Shown: positions 50,970 through 62,504 of the stretch, piece by piece | Position numbering within the stretch: the stretch's first letter is position 1 | Layout: every line of letters begins with the position of its first letter | Source: CAZMGV01 sp964621525 [NCBI: uncultured bacterium] | GTDB taxonomy: Bacteria; JAGRBM01 | Assembly: GCA_964621525.1 (NCBI GenBank) | Contig: CAZUMS010000021.1 | Coordinates: forward strand, 10,315-74,314 | Direction of reading: 5' to 3' | Length of the DNA: 64,000 nucleotides | Program-made: the position numbers and the translations under genes | Notes under the pieces: model-generated | The model's input: the letters and a program-made list of their open reading frames with translations, nothing else | Told to the model about the DNA's origin: nothing | Database searches by the model: none

Positions 50970-51931
50970 GAGGGACGGTCCTCCGGAGTGCCTGTCTGGC
51001 GGGTCAGCCGTTTGAAGATGTCTTCCAGCGAGACAACCTCGCGGCGCAGTTCGGACAGCGTCCAGCCGTTCTGGGCCACGGTCTGGAAGATCCGTTCGCC
51101 CGCGTTCAGGCCGCCCTTCAGGAACAGCTTGAACTGGTGGAATTCGCGGGACTGCGGATCGACGCCCTGGTCCTGCACCCCCGAGCACCCGTCGATGCGG
51201 GAAAGCGCAGCCTGCACGGCGTCGCGGGGGCCGCGGATCGCGACCATGAACCGCTCCTCGCCCACCGACATCTGGGCCAGTTCCTCGGGAGTGCCCTGCC
51301 CGGCGATCCGGCCGTTCGAGATGATGAGCACCCGGGAGCAGGTCGCCTGGACTTCGGGCAGGATGTGGGTCGAGAGAATCACGGTCTTCTCGCGGCCGAT
51401 CTCCTTGATGAGGTTGCGGATCTCGACGATCTGGTTCGGATCGAGGCCCGACGTGGGTTCGTCGAGAATCAGGATGTCCGGCCGGTGAAGCATCGACTGG
51501 GCGAGGCCCACGCGCTGCCGGTAGCCCTTCGAGAGCTCGCCGATCTGTTTCAGCATCATGGGGCCGAGGCCGCAGATGTCGGCCATCTCTTTCACCCGCT
51601 TCTTCCGGTCGGCCGGGGCGATCTCCCGGACCTTGGCCATGAACAGCAGGTAATCCCGGACTTCCATTTCATGGTACAGGGGTGCGTTTTCCGGCAGGTA
51701 GCCGATATGACGGCGGACCTCGATGGACTGATCGACCACGTCGAAACCGCCGACCGTCGCCCGGCCGCCGTCCGGCCGCAGGAAACAGGTCAGCATCTTC
51801 ATGGTGGTGGTTTTGCCGGCGCCGTTCGGCCCCAGGAAGCCCACGACCTCGCGGGGATGCACTTCGAACGAAATGCCGTCCACCGCCAGCGTCGAACCGT
51901 AGCGTTTGGTCAGGTTTTCAACGGTAATCAT
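50966..51931 (-). CDS. GldA-like ABC exporter ATPase
   Basis: A 321-residue ATPase with Walker A GPNGAGKTT, the signature LSKGYRQRVGLAQ, Walker B ILILDEPTSGLDPNQ and the H-loop LSTHILPEV. A C-terminal ~90-residue domain of the exporter type follows. It is the first gene of the GldA-GldF-GldG-DUF4340 cluster (51.9 to 47.4 kb). No clear SD precedes ATG 51931. It is divergent from the second LOG gene across 231 bp that must hold both promoters. Confidence 0.88.
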   Translation of the reverse strand: MITVENLTKRYGSTLAVDGISFEVHPREVVGFLGPNGAGKTTTMKMLTCFLRPDGGRATVGGFDVVDQSIEVRRHIGYLPENAPLYHEMEVRDYLLFMAKVREIAPADRKKRVKEMADICGLGPMMLKQIGELSKGYRQRVGLAQSMLHRPDILILDEPTSGLDPNQIVEIRNLIKEIGREKTVILSTHILPEVQATCSRVLIISNGRIAGQGTPEELAQMSVGEERFMVAIRGPRDAVQAALSRIDGCSGVQDQGVDPQSREFHQFKLFLKGGLNAGERIFQTVAQNGWTLSELRREVVSLEDIFKRLTRQTGTPEDRPS

Positions 51932-52162
51932 GGTTCGTTTCGGGAGACTGCCGCGCGGTACGGGCCGGAAAAACAGAACCGTGCTTGCTCAACGTACCGC
52001 CGAGTCCGCCTCTGACACCCGCCTTCAAGAAGAAGTATTAAAATGTCGAGCCTCATATATCGGCCGTGAGGGGCATGGTGTCAAGACGCCGGGGCATGAA
52101 ATTTACTTAAGGATTTCAGTGATATAGATGCCCCTGACGGAATTTCATAAGGAAGGAATCCC

Positions 52163-52744
52163 ATGGCTGCATCCGGCGACCCGAATTCCAAGGATCCGCT
52201 CGGCAAGGCTGGCCGTCCGGCGGTGGCGGTTTTCGCCTCCTCACGGGAGGAATCGGCCGAAGCCCGCGAACTCGGGCAGCTCCTTGCCGCCCGCGGCTAT
52301 CTGGCCGTCACCGGAGGGGGCCCCGGCGCCATGGCGAGCCTCGCCGAGGGTGTCCGGGCCGGAGGGGGCGAGACGGCCGCCGTTTCGGTGAACGGTTTTT
52401 CGCTGGGCCGGCCGGAGCTTCTCGCCCGGGTCGTCCTGCGCCCCACGCTGATCGACCGGATCCAGTTCTTTATCGAACACGCCGACGCCTTTGTGGCGCT
52501 CCCCGGCGGAACGGGCACGCTGGCAGAGCTGGCCCTCGCCTGGGAGTTCGTGAACAAGGAACTCGTGCCGCGAAAGCCCATCGTCGTGATGGGCGCCCAC
52601 TGGAACCCGCTCATCGGCATGCTGCACCGGGAACCGGGCGCTGCCGACCCGCACGGCCTCGCCACCGCGGCGGCGCAGCATATCCACCGGGCCAAGAACC
52701 CGCTGGAAGCGGCAACGATCCTAGGGGTTCGTCTCGGGCGCTGA
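52163..52744 (+). CDS. LOG-family protein, short form
   Basis: A 193-residue LOG/lysine-decarboxylase-like protein with the full signature LPGGTGTLAELALAWE and TGGGPGAMASLAEG, at normal family length. Likely a nucleoside-monophosphate phosphoribohydrolase. It differs from the 297-residue LOG protein at 1.1-2.0 kb, which lacks the signature Pro. SD aaggaagg is 6 bases before ATG. The 3' end overlaps the MMPL gene by 24 bp. Confidence 0.88.
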   Translation: MAASGDPNSKDPLGKAGRPAVAVFASSREESAEARELGQLLAARGYLAVTGGGPGAMASLAEGVRAGGGETAAVSVNGFSLGRPELLARVVLRPTLIDRIQFFIEHADAFVALPGGTGTLAELALAWEFVNKELVPRKPIVVMGAHWNPLIGMLHREPGAADPHGLATAAAQHIHRAKNPLEAATILGVRLGR

Positions 52745-55129
52745 CCGGTCCTCGATCACCTGCAGGATGGCGGGCACGAACGTGAACGCCACGAGCATCG
52801 AGGCCGTCATGCCGACGCAGGCGAAGATGCCGAGCGAGGCCAGCCCCTTGTGGTGCGAGAAGATCAGGCCGCCGAACCCGGCCAGCGTCGTGAACGCGGA
52901 CATGGCGATACTGGCACCGGTCATGCCGAGCACCTTCCGGAGCGAGCCCGGCCCTTCCTCGCGGTAGCGGTGAAGCACATGCAGCCCGTAGTCCTCTCCG
53001 AAGCCGATGAGGAGCGGAATCGCGATCAGGTTGAAAACGTTGATCGACTGGCCGAGCCAGGCCGCCCCTTCGAGCCCCCAGATCAGGCCGACGGCAAGTG
53101 GTGAGCAGACGAGCAGCGTGTCGGAAATCCGGCCGAGCCCCAGCCAGACAAAAAAGACCACGAACACGATCGCGAACAGCACGACACGCGGCCCTTCATG
53201 GACCATGTAGTAGAGGATGTCCGCCTCGACGGGAATCTCTCCCGCCCCCGCGATCCGCTTTCCATCCGGCAGGACGACGGACGAGAAGTATTCCCTGAAC
53301 TTCAGGACGAACCCCTGCTCGAAGTTCTTCGAGAAAGGGTTCAGGTAAACGAGAAAACCGCCATCTTGCGTGCGGAAATCGGCGGCCACCTCGGCCGGGA
53401 TGTCTTCCATCGTCACCGGCTTCGACGAGAGTTCCTTCAGCAGCTTGTCGATGTCAGCCCGCTGGTCATCCGTGTCGGCGAGCCGCCGCTCCCGCTCCAG
53501 CTTGAACCGGAGCTCGTCCAGGATATCGAGCTTTTCCTGCTGGTCTTCCGGCAGCACGGTGAGTACCGAGCGGACTTTCAGGACCATGCTGGCGGGCTGG
53601 GCGGCGTTGATCTGGTCGATCCGGCCGATGAGGGCCTTCACCTCGTCCAGCGTATCCACGGTGTAGATCACCGGCGGATCGTCGATCTCGCCGACCTCGC
53701 GGTAATATTTTTCCACCTTGCGCAGGTCTTCCGTGGACGGACGCAGCTCGGAGATTCGGAAGGAGAATTCGATATTCTTCGCGGCCTCATAGAGCGACCA
53801 GCCGGTGAACAGCACCGTCGCCAGAAGAATGGGCCGGGCATAAGGAAACCGCCCGGCCGACCGGGCAAGCCGCTGCTGGAAACCCGGCGGCGGACTGAGC
53901 AGGAACTTCGCCCAGCCCCGCTGTTCGAGTTCCAGGATCAGCGCCGGCAGCAGCACCACCGAGGCGATGACGGTCATGATGGCGCCGCAGCCGGCCAGAA
54001 GCCCGAACTGCCGGTAACCCCGGAAATCCGCCGTCGCGATCACGAAGAAGATGCCGCAGTTGGTGGTGGCCGTCTCGACACAGGCGGCTGCGGAGTTCTT
54101 CATCATGCTGACGAAGGATTCTTCCTGCGAGAGACCCTCCGAGCGGTGCTCCACGTACCGGTTGATGAGATGGATCGCGTAGTCGATCCCGAGCCCGAAC
54201 AGGATCATCCCCATGAAACCGCTCATGGGGTTCAGCCGCCCGACGAACCAGCCCGAGAAGCCGAAACTCCAGATCATGGCCACGTTCAGAGGTCCGAAGA
54301 TCAGCACTGCCGGCCAGAGGGACCGGTAATAGGCCAGCAGCAGCAGGAAGATGACAATCATCGTAAAGACCGAACCGCGGAAGATGTCATCCCGAAGCAC
54401 ACGGTCTTCGTTCAGCTGGTCCTCGAACGGGCCGCCCGTCGTGAGCCGGATACCGCCCGGAAGCTCCCGCCCGCCGAAAACCGACCGGATCGCCCGGTCG
54501 CCGATGGCGACGATCTGCTCCGCGGCATCGACATCGCTCACGAACGCCTTCGGAGTGACAAGGAGCAGGAGAACCGTGCGGTCCTTGTCCGTGAAATAGC
54601 CGAACCAGTCGTCCACCTCGTGATTCCGGCGGATCGCGTCGAGGTCCTCGTTCTTTTCGTCTTCGCTGAGCAGATCGACGAGCTTGCCGGACTCCTTCAG
54701 GCGCTCGTAATTGATTTGCCCGATCACGGCGCGGGAGAATTCGTCGAGTTCGTCCACCGGCATGTAGAGGAACTTGTACGGCTCGAAGAAGGCGAGCTCG
54801 GTCTTGTACCGGGCCTTCAGCACGAACGGGTCCTTCACGACTTCGGCCCGGAGTTTTTCCGCTGCCGCCACCCGGTCCGCCATGGTTCCGCCTTCGAGGA
54901 GGATCACATGATCGGCGAGTCCCGGCACCCGCCGCTTGAGTTCCTCGAGCGCCTTCACGCTCCCGGCATTTTCAGGGAGCATCTCGGCATAGTCGTTGCG
55001 GACGTCGAGCCGGTTAAAGCCGGGGATCGCTGCCAGCGTCACGAGGACGAGTCCGAGGAGCGCCAGCCGGTGACGGACGAGCAGCCACCGGGCCAGCCGC
55101 TCCATCAGTTTTTCTATGAATCCGCTCAT
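52721..55129 (-). CDS. MMPL/RND-family exporter
   Basis: An 802-residue inner-membrane protein with two repeats, each one helix, a large periplasmic loop and five helices. The fourth-helix Asp of the proton pathway is in GLGIDYAIHLINRY and again in GFGEDYGLHVLHRY. MMPL/HpnN-type transporters move lipids, hopanoids or hydrophobic molecules. There is no partner periplasmic adaptor or outer-membrane gene nearby. SD aaggac precedes ATG. The MoxR gene is divergent 124 bp away. The substrate is unknown; a lipid is likely. Confidence 0.85.
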   Translation of the reverse strand: MSGFIEKLMERLARWLLVRHRLALLGLVLVTLAAIPGFNRLDVRNDYAEMLPENAGSVKALEELKRRVPGLADHVILLEGGTMADRVAAAEKLRAEVVKDPFVLKARYKTELAFFEPYKFLYMPVDELDEFSRAVIGQINYERLKESGKLVDLLSEDEKNEDLDAIRRNHEVDDWFGYFTDKDRTVLLLLVTPKAFVSDVDAAEQIVAIGDRAIRSVFGGRELPGGIRLTTGGPFEDQLNEDRVLRDDIFRGSVFTMIVIFLLLLAYYRSLWPAVLIFGPLNVAMIWSFGFSGWFVGRLNPMSGFMGMILFGLGIDYAIHLINRYVEHRSEGLSQEESFVSMMKNSAAACVETATTNCGIFFVIATADFRGYRQFGLLAGCGAIMTVIASVVLLPALILELEQRGWAKFLLSPPPGFQQRLARSAGRFPYARPILLATVLFTGWSLYEAAKNIEFSFRISELRPSTEDLRKVEKYYREVGEIDDPPVIYTVDTLDEVKALIGRIDQINAAQPASMVLKVRSVLTVLPEDQQEKLDILDELRFKLERERRLADTDDQRADIDKLLKELSSKPVTMEDIPAEVAADFRTQDGGFLVYLNPFSKNFEQGFVLKFREYFSSVVLPDGKRIAGAGEIPVEADILYYMVHEGPRVVLFAIVFVVFFVWLGLGRISDTLLVCSPLAVGLIWGLEGAAWLGQSINVFNLIAIPLLIGFGEDYGLHVLHRYREEGPGSLRKVLGMTGASIAMSAFTTLAGFGGLIFSHHKGLASLGIFACVGMTASMLVAFTFVPAILQVIEDRSAPETNP

Positions 55130-55253
55130 GGAGGGCAGTGTCCTTCAGGGGACGGGTGCCGGTTCGTGACCGGGCGCACGCCGGATTTCAAATATCGCGC
55201 AGGGACGGCCCGGATTACGCCTTTTTCATTCCGATCTGCTACCTAATCCGTCC

Positions 55254-56063
55254 ATGAACAAGCCCGTCTTCACCAGCACCGAAAAATACGTGGTCAGCCC
55301 GGAACTCGCCGCCATCGTGGACGTTGCAGTCGCCCTGGGCCGCCCGCTCCTTATCAAGGGGGAGCCGGGCACGGGGAAAACCCAGCTCGCCCACGAAGTG
55401 GCCAAGTCGCTGAAAAAGCCCATGCACATCTGGAACATCAAGAGTACGTCCAAGGCGCGGGAAGGGCTCTATACCTACGACACGGTGGCCAGGCTGAACG
55501 ATTCCCGGTTCGGCGACCGGGATATCCGCGACATCAGGCAGTACATTAAGCTGGGGCCGCTGGGGCAGGCGTTCGCGAGCCCCGAACAGGCGGTCCTGCT
55601 CATCGACGAGATCGACAAGGCCGAGCTGGAGTTCCCGAACGACCTGCTCCAGGAGCTGGACGAGATGTCGTTCGACATCCCCGAGACCGGCGAGCGGATC
55701 CGGGCGCAGTTCCGGCCCGTGGTCATCATCACTTCGAACGCCGAGAAGGAACTGCCCGATGCGTTCCTGCGGCGCTGCGTGTTCCACTACATCGCCTTCC
55801 CCGAGCAGCCGCTCATGGAAGAGATCGTCCGGCTCCACCACCCGGACATCGACAGGAAGCTTCTCGACGCCTCGCTCAAGCGGTTCTACGAGATCCGCGG
55901 GATCGCCAACCTGCGCAAGAAGCCGTCCACCAGCGAGCTCATCGACTGGCTCCAGTGCCTCGTCCGCGGCGGCATCCGGCCGGGCGAGATCGAGAAGGAG
56001 TTCCCCTACCTCGGCGTCCTCCTGAAAAAGCAGCAGGACCAGCAGGTGGTCGAGGGGAAGTAG
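55254..56063 (+). CDS. MoxR-type AAA+ ATPase
   Basis: A 269-residue AAA+ protein with Walker A GEPGTGKT (residues 36-43), Walker B LLIDEIDKA (~117-125), sensor 1 IITSNAEKE and DAFLRRC as arginine-finger region. MoxR ATPases of this form usually sit beside a VWA protein and help insert metals or mature enzymes. Here the next genes are a toxin-antitoxin pair, and the only VWA protein is at the far end of the window. No SD precedes ATG, only an AT-containing leader. Confidence 0.88.
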   Translation: MNKPVFTSTEKYVVSPELAAIVDVAVALGRPLLIKGEPGTGKTQLAHEVAKSLKKPMHIWNIKSTSKAREGLYTYDTVARLNDSRFGDRDIRDIRQYIKLGPLGQAFASPEQAVLLIDEIDKAELEFPNDLLQELDEMSFDIPETGERIRAQFRPVVIITSNAEKELPDAFLRRCVFHYIAFPEQPLMEEIVRLHHPDIDRKLLDASLKRFYEIRGIANLRKKPSTSELIDWLQCLVRGGIRPGEIEKEFPYLGVLLKKQQDQQVVEGK

Positions 56064-56119
56064 GGCCTCACTTCACGGCAGCCGCGGGAATCGGTTACCC
56101 TTGGGCCTGAGGAGAACCG

Positions 56120-56410
56120 ATGTCCTTCCGGGACGAAATCGCCGCCAGACGGGAAGAGATACTCGCCATCGCCGCTCGCCACGGCGCCAGTAACGTGCGC
56201 CTGTTCGGTTCCGTGCTGCGCGGGGAAGAACGCCCCGACAGCGACGTGGATCTGCTGGTCAGGCTCGAGCCCGGCAGGAGCCTCTTCGATCATTCCGGAC
56301 TGAAGGTTGACCTCGAAAACCTGCTTGCGAGAAAAGTCGATGTTGTCAGCGAAGACGGAATCTACTGGCTGATCCGGCGCAAAATCCTCCGGGAGGCGCA
56401 ACCGATTTGA
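56120..56410 (+). CDS. mntA: MntA-type antitoxin nucleotidyltransferase
   Basis: A 96-residue minimal nucleotidyltransferase with the GSxxRGE...DSDVDLLV catalytic pattern (FGSVLRGEERPDSDVDLLV) and a later acidic strand. In the MNT/HEPN system this protein AMPylates and silences the HepT RNase toxin. SD ggag precedes ATG. The 3' end overlaps hepT. Confidence 0.9.
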   Translation: MSFRDEIAARREEILAIAARHGASNVRLFGSVLRGEERPDSDVDLLVRLEPGRSLFDHSGLKVDLENLLARKVDVVSEDGIYWLIRRKILREAQPI

Positions 56411-56769
56411 AAGACCAGAGGGTGTACCTGGCTCACATCATGGAACGGCTGGAACGAATCCAGCGGTACTCGTCAGGCGGCAAAGACACCTTCTTCGCCG
56501 ACGCTCTGATCCAGGACGGCGTTATCCGGAACTTCGAGGTGATCGGCGAGGCGGTCAAGCGGCTGTCTCCGGAATTCCGGGAGCGGCATCCTGAATTGCC
56601 CTGGCAGGAAATGGCCGGTTTCAGGGATGTCCTGATTCACAACTACGACGGCGTCGACCTTTCCCGCGTCTGGGCGGCTATCGGACAGGCCAAGGCTGTT
56701 CATGCAGCCCTGAAGAAATTCCTGCCTCCACTCGACCAGCTGGAGCGGGAAATCAACGGCGTAGACTAA
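56407..56769 (+). CDS. hepT: HepT-type HEPN RNase toxin
   Basis: A 120-residue all-helical HEPN protein with the RX4HXY ribonuclease motif in FRDVLIHNYDGVD; the Tyr is the usual target of AMPylation by MntA. The TTG start 56407 overlaps the mntA stop (TGA), so antitoxin and toxin are coupled. The 3' end overlaps the convergent metallopeptidase gene by 4 bp. Confidence 0.9.
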   Translation: MKDQRVYLAHIMERLERIQRYSSGGKDTFFADALIQDGVIRNFEVIGEAVKRLSPEFRERHPELPWQEMAGFRDVLIHNYDGVDLSRVWAAIGQAKAVHAALKKFLPPLDQLEREINGVD

Positions 56770-58196
56770 CTTCCATCGTCCCCCGCCGCGTCGTGCGGGC
56801 AGCGTTTCTCGAAGATCGACTTCCGTTTCGAGAGGATCGTGCCCGTGACCTTCTCCCCCTCGCTGGGCTCGATTTTTTCCAGATAACCCCTGAACTCCGC
56901 GGCCAGCGGCTTCCAGCCGCCGCCGGGCGGCTCGGCGAAAGGCCCGAGCCGCCAGAGCGTTTTCAGGTAGTCCGGGCCTTTCGCTTCGAGAACGAACTGC
57001 ACGAACGCGCCTCCCAGGGGGTACGCGACGGCCGCACTCTCGTTCCAGAAGCCGAAGGAGCGCAGGAAGTTTTCGAGATGAAGGCCCGGCTTCTTCTCCA
57101 GCACCACCTTCGCAAGCGCCGGAAGCCGTTCCGCCGAGGCGGGCGCCACGGCGACGGCGGTGCCCTCCAGCAGGGAGATGTTCCACGGGAGTCCGAGCAC
57201 AGGACCCCACGGGGCGGTCACGAGATGCGTCAGTTCGTGCCGGAGCAGGCTTTTGCCCCGCGCCGGGCGGAGCGATTCGGGTTCGAGGAACGCCGTGCCC
57301 TGCCAGGGCTTCGTGAACGTCGTGTAGCGGGCCCCCGTGATTTCGTACCGCCGCTCCACGTCGCGAAACAAGAACAGCTCGATGCGCCCGGCCTGGTCTT
57401 CGCCCAGTTTCGTCTTCACATGGGTCACGGCCTCACCGATGATCCCGGCGATTTCGCCGCGAACCTCCGCCGGAAGGTCCGGATCCGGATAAAGTTCAAT
57501 GCCGTCAGCGGCAATCGGAGGACCCATCCGTTCCCGGAGCACCGAAAGCGGCTGCCGGACGCCGGTCAGCGGCTCGGCCGCAATGAGGACCAGCAGCAGG
57601 ACGCCGGAAGCGACGCCCGCCTTCCGCAGCCGGTCTGACGCGAGAAGCACCAGCGACAGCCCGAAGACGAGTCCTTCGAACCGGGCCACCCACAGCGCCG
57701 GGGTGATGGCCACCTGCTCGTCGTAGAGGGAGCCCGGCCACATGCCGAACACGAGGTGGAAGAACCGCACCGGTGCGTCGTGATAAAGGGTCCAGACGGT
57801 ATGGACCGCCGGGACAAGAACGGCCGCCAGAACGAAACCGGCCCGCGCCGGAAGCCCCTTCAGGTGCCGGAGCGCCAGCAGCCCTGCCCCCGCTCCGCAC
57901 ACTGCGGCCGGACCCGTGTAGAGGAAGTAGAACAGGAACCCGCTCCCCTGGTCGCAGGGCTGCCGGAGATACTGCTCGATGAGCGCCGGGACGAGCGGAA
58001 CGAGCGTGAGCAGGGCGGTCTCGGCGGCGGGCCTTTTCGACCCGGCCAGCACGTTCGAAGCCGCCGACAGGTAGACAAGGACGGCCCCGGCGAGCGCCAG
58101 CTCGAAGTGAAAGGCGCGGACCAGCGTCACGCCCGCGACGAGCGCCGACGCGGCCAGAAATTCGGGAAGAACGATGCTGAGGAGCCGGCGCTGCAC
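56766..58196 (-). CDS. polytopic membrane protein with C-terminal gluzincin-type metallopeptidase domain
   Basis: A 476-residue protein. The first ~210 residues form six to eight membrane helices. The rest is a soluble domain with LLRHELTHLVT (the HExxH zinc motif) and the downstream Glu in LLEGTAVAV. This is the layout of peptidase_MA-like gluzincins, here tied to a membrane anchor. It is expected to cleave proteins at the outer side of the inner membrane. It lies 5 bp after dut and closes the rpsO-pnp-dut operon. I do not know a named homologue. Confidence 0.7.
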   Translation of the reverse strand: MQRRLLSIVLPEFLAASALVAGVTLVRAFHFELALAGAVLVYLSAASNVLAGSKRPAAETALLTLVPLVPALIEQYLRQPCDQGSGFLFYFLYTGPAAVCGAGAGLLALRHLKGLPARAGFVLAAVLVPAVHTVWTLYHDAPVRFFHLVFGMWPGSLYDEQVAITPALWVARFEGLVFGLSLVLLASDRLRKAGVASGVLLLVLIAAEPLTGVRQPLSVLRERMGPPIAADGIELYPDPDLPAEVRGEIAGIIGEAVTHVKTKLGEDQAGRIELFLFRDVERRYEITGARYTTFTKPWQGTAFLEPESLRPARGKSLLRHELTHLVTAPWGPVLGLPWNISLLEGTAVAVAPASAERLPALAKVVLEKKPGLHLENFLRSFGFWNESAAVAYPLGGAFVQFVLEAKGPDYLKTLWRLGPFAEPPGGGWKPLAAEFRGYLEKIEPSEGEKVTGTILSKRKSIFEKRCPHDAAGDDGS

Positions 58197-58201
58197 GCCG
58201 G

Positions 58202-58694
58202 TTATTTACGCTTTTTCGGGACCGAGGTCTTGCGGGCCGCTCCGGCGGGCTTCTTCACCGCCGCCTTCGCATGCCTTTTGGTACCGGTCGAACCGAATCC
58301 GCCCGCCCCGCGCACCGTTCCGGGCAGCTCCGGCACGAGGGAGAACTTCGCCCGGCTCACCGGCGCGACGATCATCTGGGCGATGCGCATGTGCGGCTCG
58401 ACCGTGAACGGGTCCTGACCGAGATTCGCCAGAATGACCTTCAGCTCGCCCCGGTAGTCGGCGTCGATGGTGCCGGGCGAGTTGAGGCAGGTGATGCCGT
58501 GCTTCAGGGCGAGCCCCGAGCGCGGCCGCACCTGGGCCTCGTAGCCCCTGGGGAGCGCGATGGCGATCCCCGTAGGCACGAGGGCCCGCTCACCCGGTTT
58601 CAGGATGAGCGGGCCGTCCAGGTCCGCGGACAGGTCCGCACCGGCGGCGTCCTCCGTCGCGTAGACGGGAACCGCCGCCGAAGGCCGGAGCGCC

Positions 58695-58717
<23 letters not shown>
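58202..58717 (-). CDS. dut: dUTP diphosphatase with basic C-terminal tail
   Basis: A ~171-residue dUTPase that hydrolyses dUTP to dUMP plus pyrophosphate. The motifs are in order: [41 protein letters not shown] and [10 protein letters not shown] Lys/Arg/Ala tail of ~26 residues follows motif 5. The frame is open to 58807, but the extra Ala/Val stretch only reads the 45-bp repeats inside pnp, so a start near GTG 58717 (23-bp overlap with pnp) is chosen. GTG 58729 is the alternative. Confidence 0.92.
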
Positions 58718-60995
<2,278 letters not shown>

Positions 60996-61124
60996 GGGGA
61001 TATTCTTTTCCCTTTCCTTTTCGTTGTGGTTGCTTCTCTGTTTCAGCTCTTTAACAGGGCCGGCGTTCCGCCCGGCCTCGCGCAGCCGCTCCGGGAGCCT
61101 CGAACACCCCCCGGAACGGCGCGA

Positions 61125-61153
61125 GGCCCCGGACCCGATACCGGGCCGGGGCC
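61125..61153 (-). promoter_or_regulatory. stem-loop in the rpsO-pnp spacer, possible processing site
   Basis: Stem parts ggccccgg/ccggggcc (61125-61132 with 61146-61153) and cccg/cggg are separated by one unpaired base at 61133. No T-run follows on the minus strand. In E. coli a stem-loop in this spacer is cut by RNase III for pnp autoregulation; the same role here is inference. Confidence 0.4.
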
Positions 61154-61200
61154 GTCAGGATCCGGCCGATGGACATGGAGACCGCCTCCGGCCGCACCCG

Positions 61201-61470
61201 CTACTTGCGCAGGCTCAGCGCGTCGATGAGCGTCTTGTAGCGGTCGTAATCGGTGCGCTTCAGGTACTCGAGCAGGCGCCGGCGCTGGCCGACCAGCTTC
61301 AGCAGGCCGCGGCGGCTGCTGTGGTCCTTCTTGTGGACCTCGAAATGCGACTGCAGTTCGTTGATCCGCTGCGTGAGCAGCGCAACCTGGACCTCCGGCG
61401 AACCGGTGTCCGTGCCGTGCTTCCTGTACTTGGTGATCGTTTCCGACTTCTGGGTCTTCTCAAGCGACAT
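61201..61470 (-). CDS. rpsO: 30S ribosomal protein S15
   Basis: An 89-residue S15 with the conserved [32 protein letters not shown] and RRRLLEYLK blocks. It binds 16S rRNA in the central domain of the small subunit. ATG 61470 has ggaggg 8 bases upstream and gives the usual length; GTG 61479 would overlap the SD. pnp follows on the same strand, the usual bacterial order. Confidence 0.97.
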   Translation of the reverse strand: MSLEKTQKSETITKYRKHGTDTGSPEVQVALLTQRINELQSHFEVHKKDHSSRRGLLKLVGQRRRLLEYLKRTDYDRYKTLIDALSLRK

Positions 61471-61700
61471 TGCTGTCACCCTCCGAAAGGGCAGGATTAC
61501 CTAAGTAATTCCGCCCGGTTAGCGGGCCTTCCAGCCGAGGGGTGGCCGGAGGTCCTGGTTCAACACGGCGCCGTGGATAGTCCGTTTGCCGGGGGAAGTA
61601 AAGAGCGGGGTTTTCGGGGGTGACGAGGCGGTTTCAGTGGCGGGCGACGGTCCCCCGCCGCTCACTCTTCCTGACAGGGGCCCGTGTCAGATGGTTATCG

Positions 61701-62258
61701 TCACTGCACATACTTCGTTGTCCGGGCAGGCATGAACATGGGCTCCGATTTCAAATCATCCCGCTGTTCGAATTCACGGGTATAATCCGAGTCGCAATAT
61801 ACATCCCACCGGCTATCTACTCGCCACTCTGCGAAAACCTGATAACCACATTTAATTTCGTTATATCCGCCGAATTTGTACAAAACATTTCCGCACTCAC
61901 GCAAGACGAATTCCGGGACGGAATAATCATACTTGATCCCAGAGACCTTATCCGTAATCTCGAACTTACCATGACGGAGAATCGCTTCGTCCCGTAAGAC
62001 AAGAAACCCATCTTCACATTCTTGAGCGTTGGGAAAGATCAGAATATCGCTCTGCCTGCGGTCCGGTACTCTGATCATGACTGCACCTGTGCCTTTAGAC
62101 AGAAAATAGGCACACGCATTCAGGCTAAACATCAGGAAAAATGGGATAAGGATACGCTGCGTCTTGCGTGTTTTAATCTCACGACGACTCCACCCAGTCC
62201 CAAACCGGCAGAACCGGGTGTCGGCAGCTTCGAAATCCATTGCCCCGAATCCTATCAA
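61701..62258 (-). CDS. putative lipoprotein of unknown function
   Basis: An open frame of 185 residues. From residue ~25 it has a basic stretch (RREIKTRKTQR), a hydrophobic core (ILIPFFLMF) and the lipobox LNAC, then ~135 soluble residues with six Cys. No known family is recognised. The N-terminal part before the basic stretch is unusually long for a signal peptide; ATG 62240 or 62258 are the only starts, and the front may have been altered. Base composition is AT-richer than the core genes. It lies in the degraded mobile-element region. Confidence 0.5.
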   Translation of the reverse strand: MIGFGAMDFEAADTRFCRFGTGWSRREIKTRKTQRILIPFFLMFSLNACAYFLSKGTGAVMIRVPDRRQSDILIFPNAQECEDGFLVLRDEAILRHGKFEITDKVSGIKYDYSVPEFVLRECGNVLYKFGGYNEIKCGYQVFAEWRVDSRWDVYCDSDYTREFEQRDDLKSEPMFMPARTTKYVQ

Positions 62259-62322
62259 ATCCCCGAACCTGGCGAAATTAGTTTCCGGCCCCGGTGATTC
62301 CGGCGGTTAACGCGCCGGTTGG

Positions 62323-62374
62323 TCTGAGCCGGTTTGCCCGATTATCCTCTTGCGGAGATTTCGAGATGCGCTCT
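62323..62374 (+). pseudogene. right-end fragment of an IS5-like transposase
   Basis: The end of a transposase frame (CPIILLRRF) runs into the terminal repeat gatttcgagatgcg (62357-62370). The same block, with CPVILMRRF and a stop, ends the remnant at 63341. Only the tail remains here. Confidence 0.65.
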
Positions 62375-62504
62375 GGGGTATTACCCAGCACATATCGTGG
62401 GTGCAATTCTTGGTTACGCGGGTTCTTCAAAGACGGATGGCACGGAGAAGTGAACTTCATGGAAAGGCATAACATACGCGCCGTTTCAGGACTTGAGTAT
62501 AAAT

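Noticed and set aside
61480-61700. Possible tRNA or small RNA near ggttcaacac
   Set aside because: No cloverleaf arms can be drawn around it; the region shows only GC-rich short stems.
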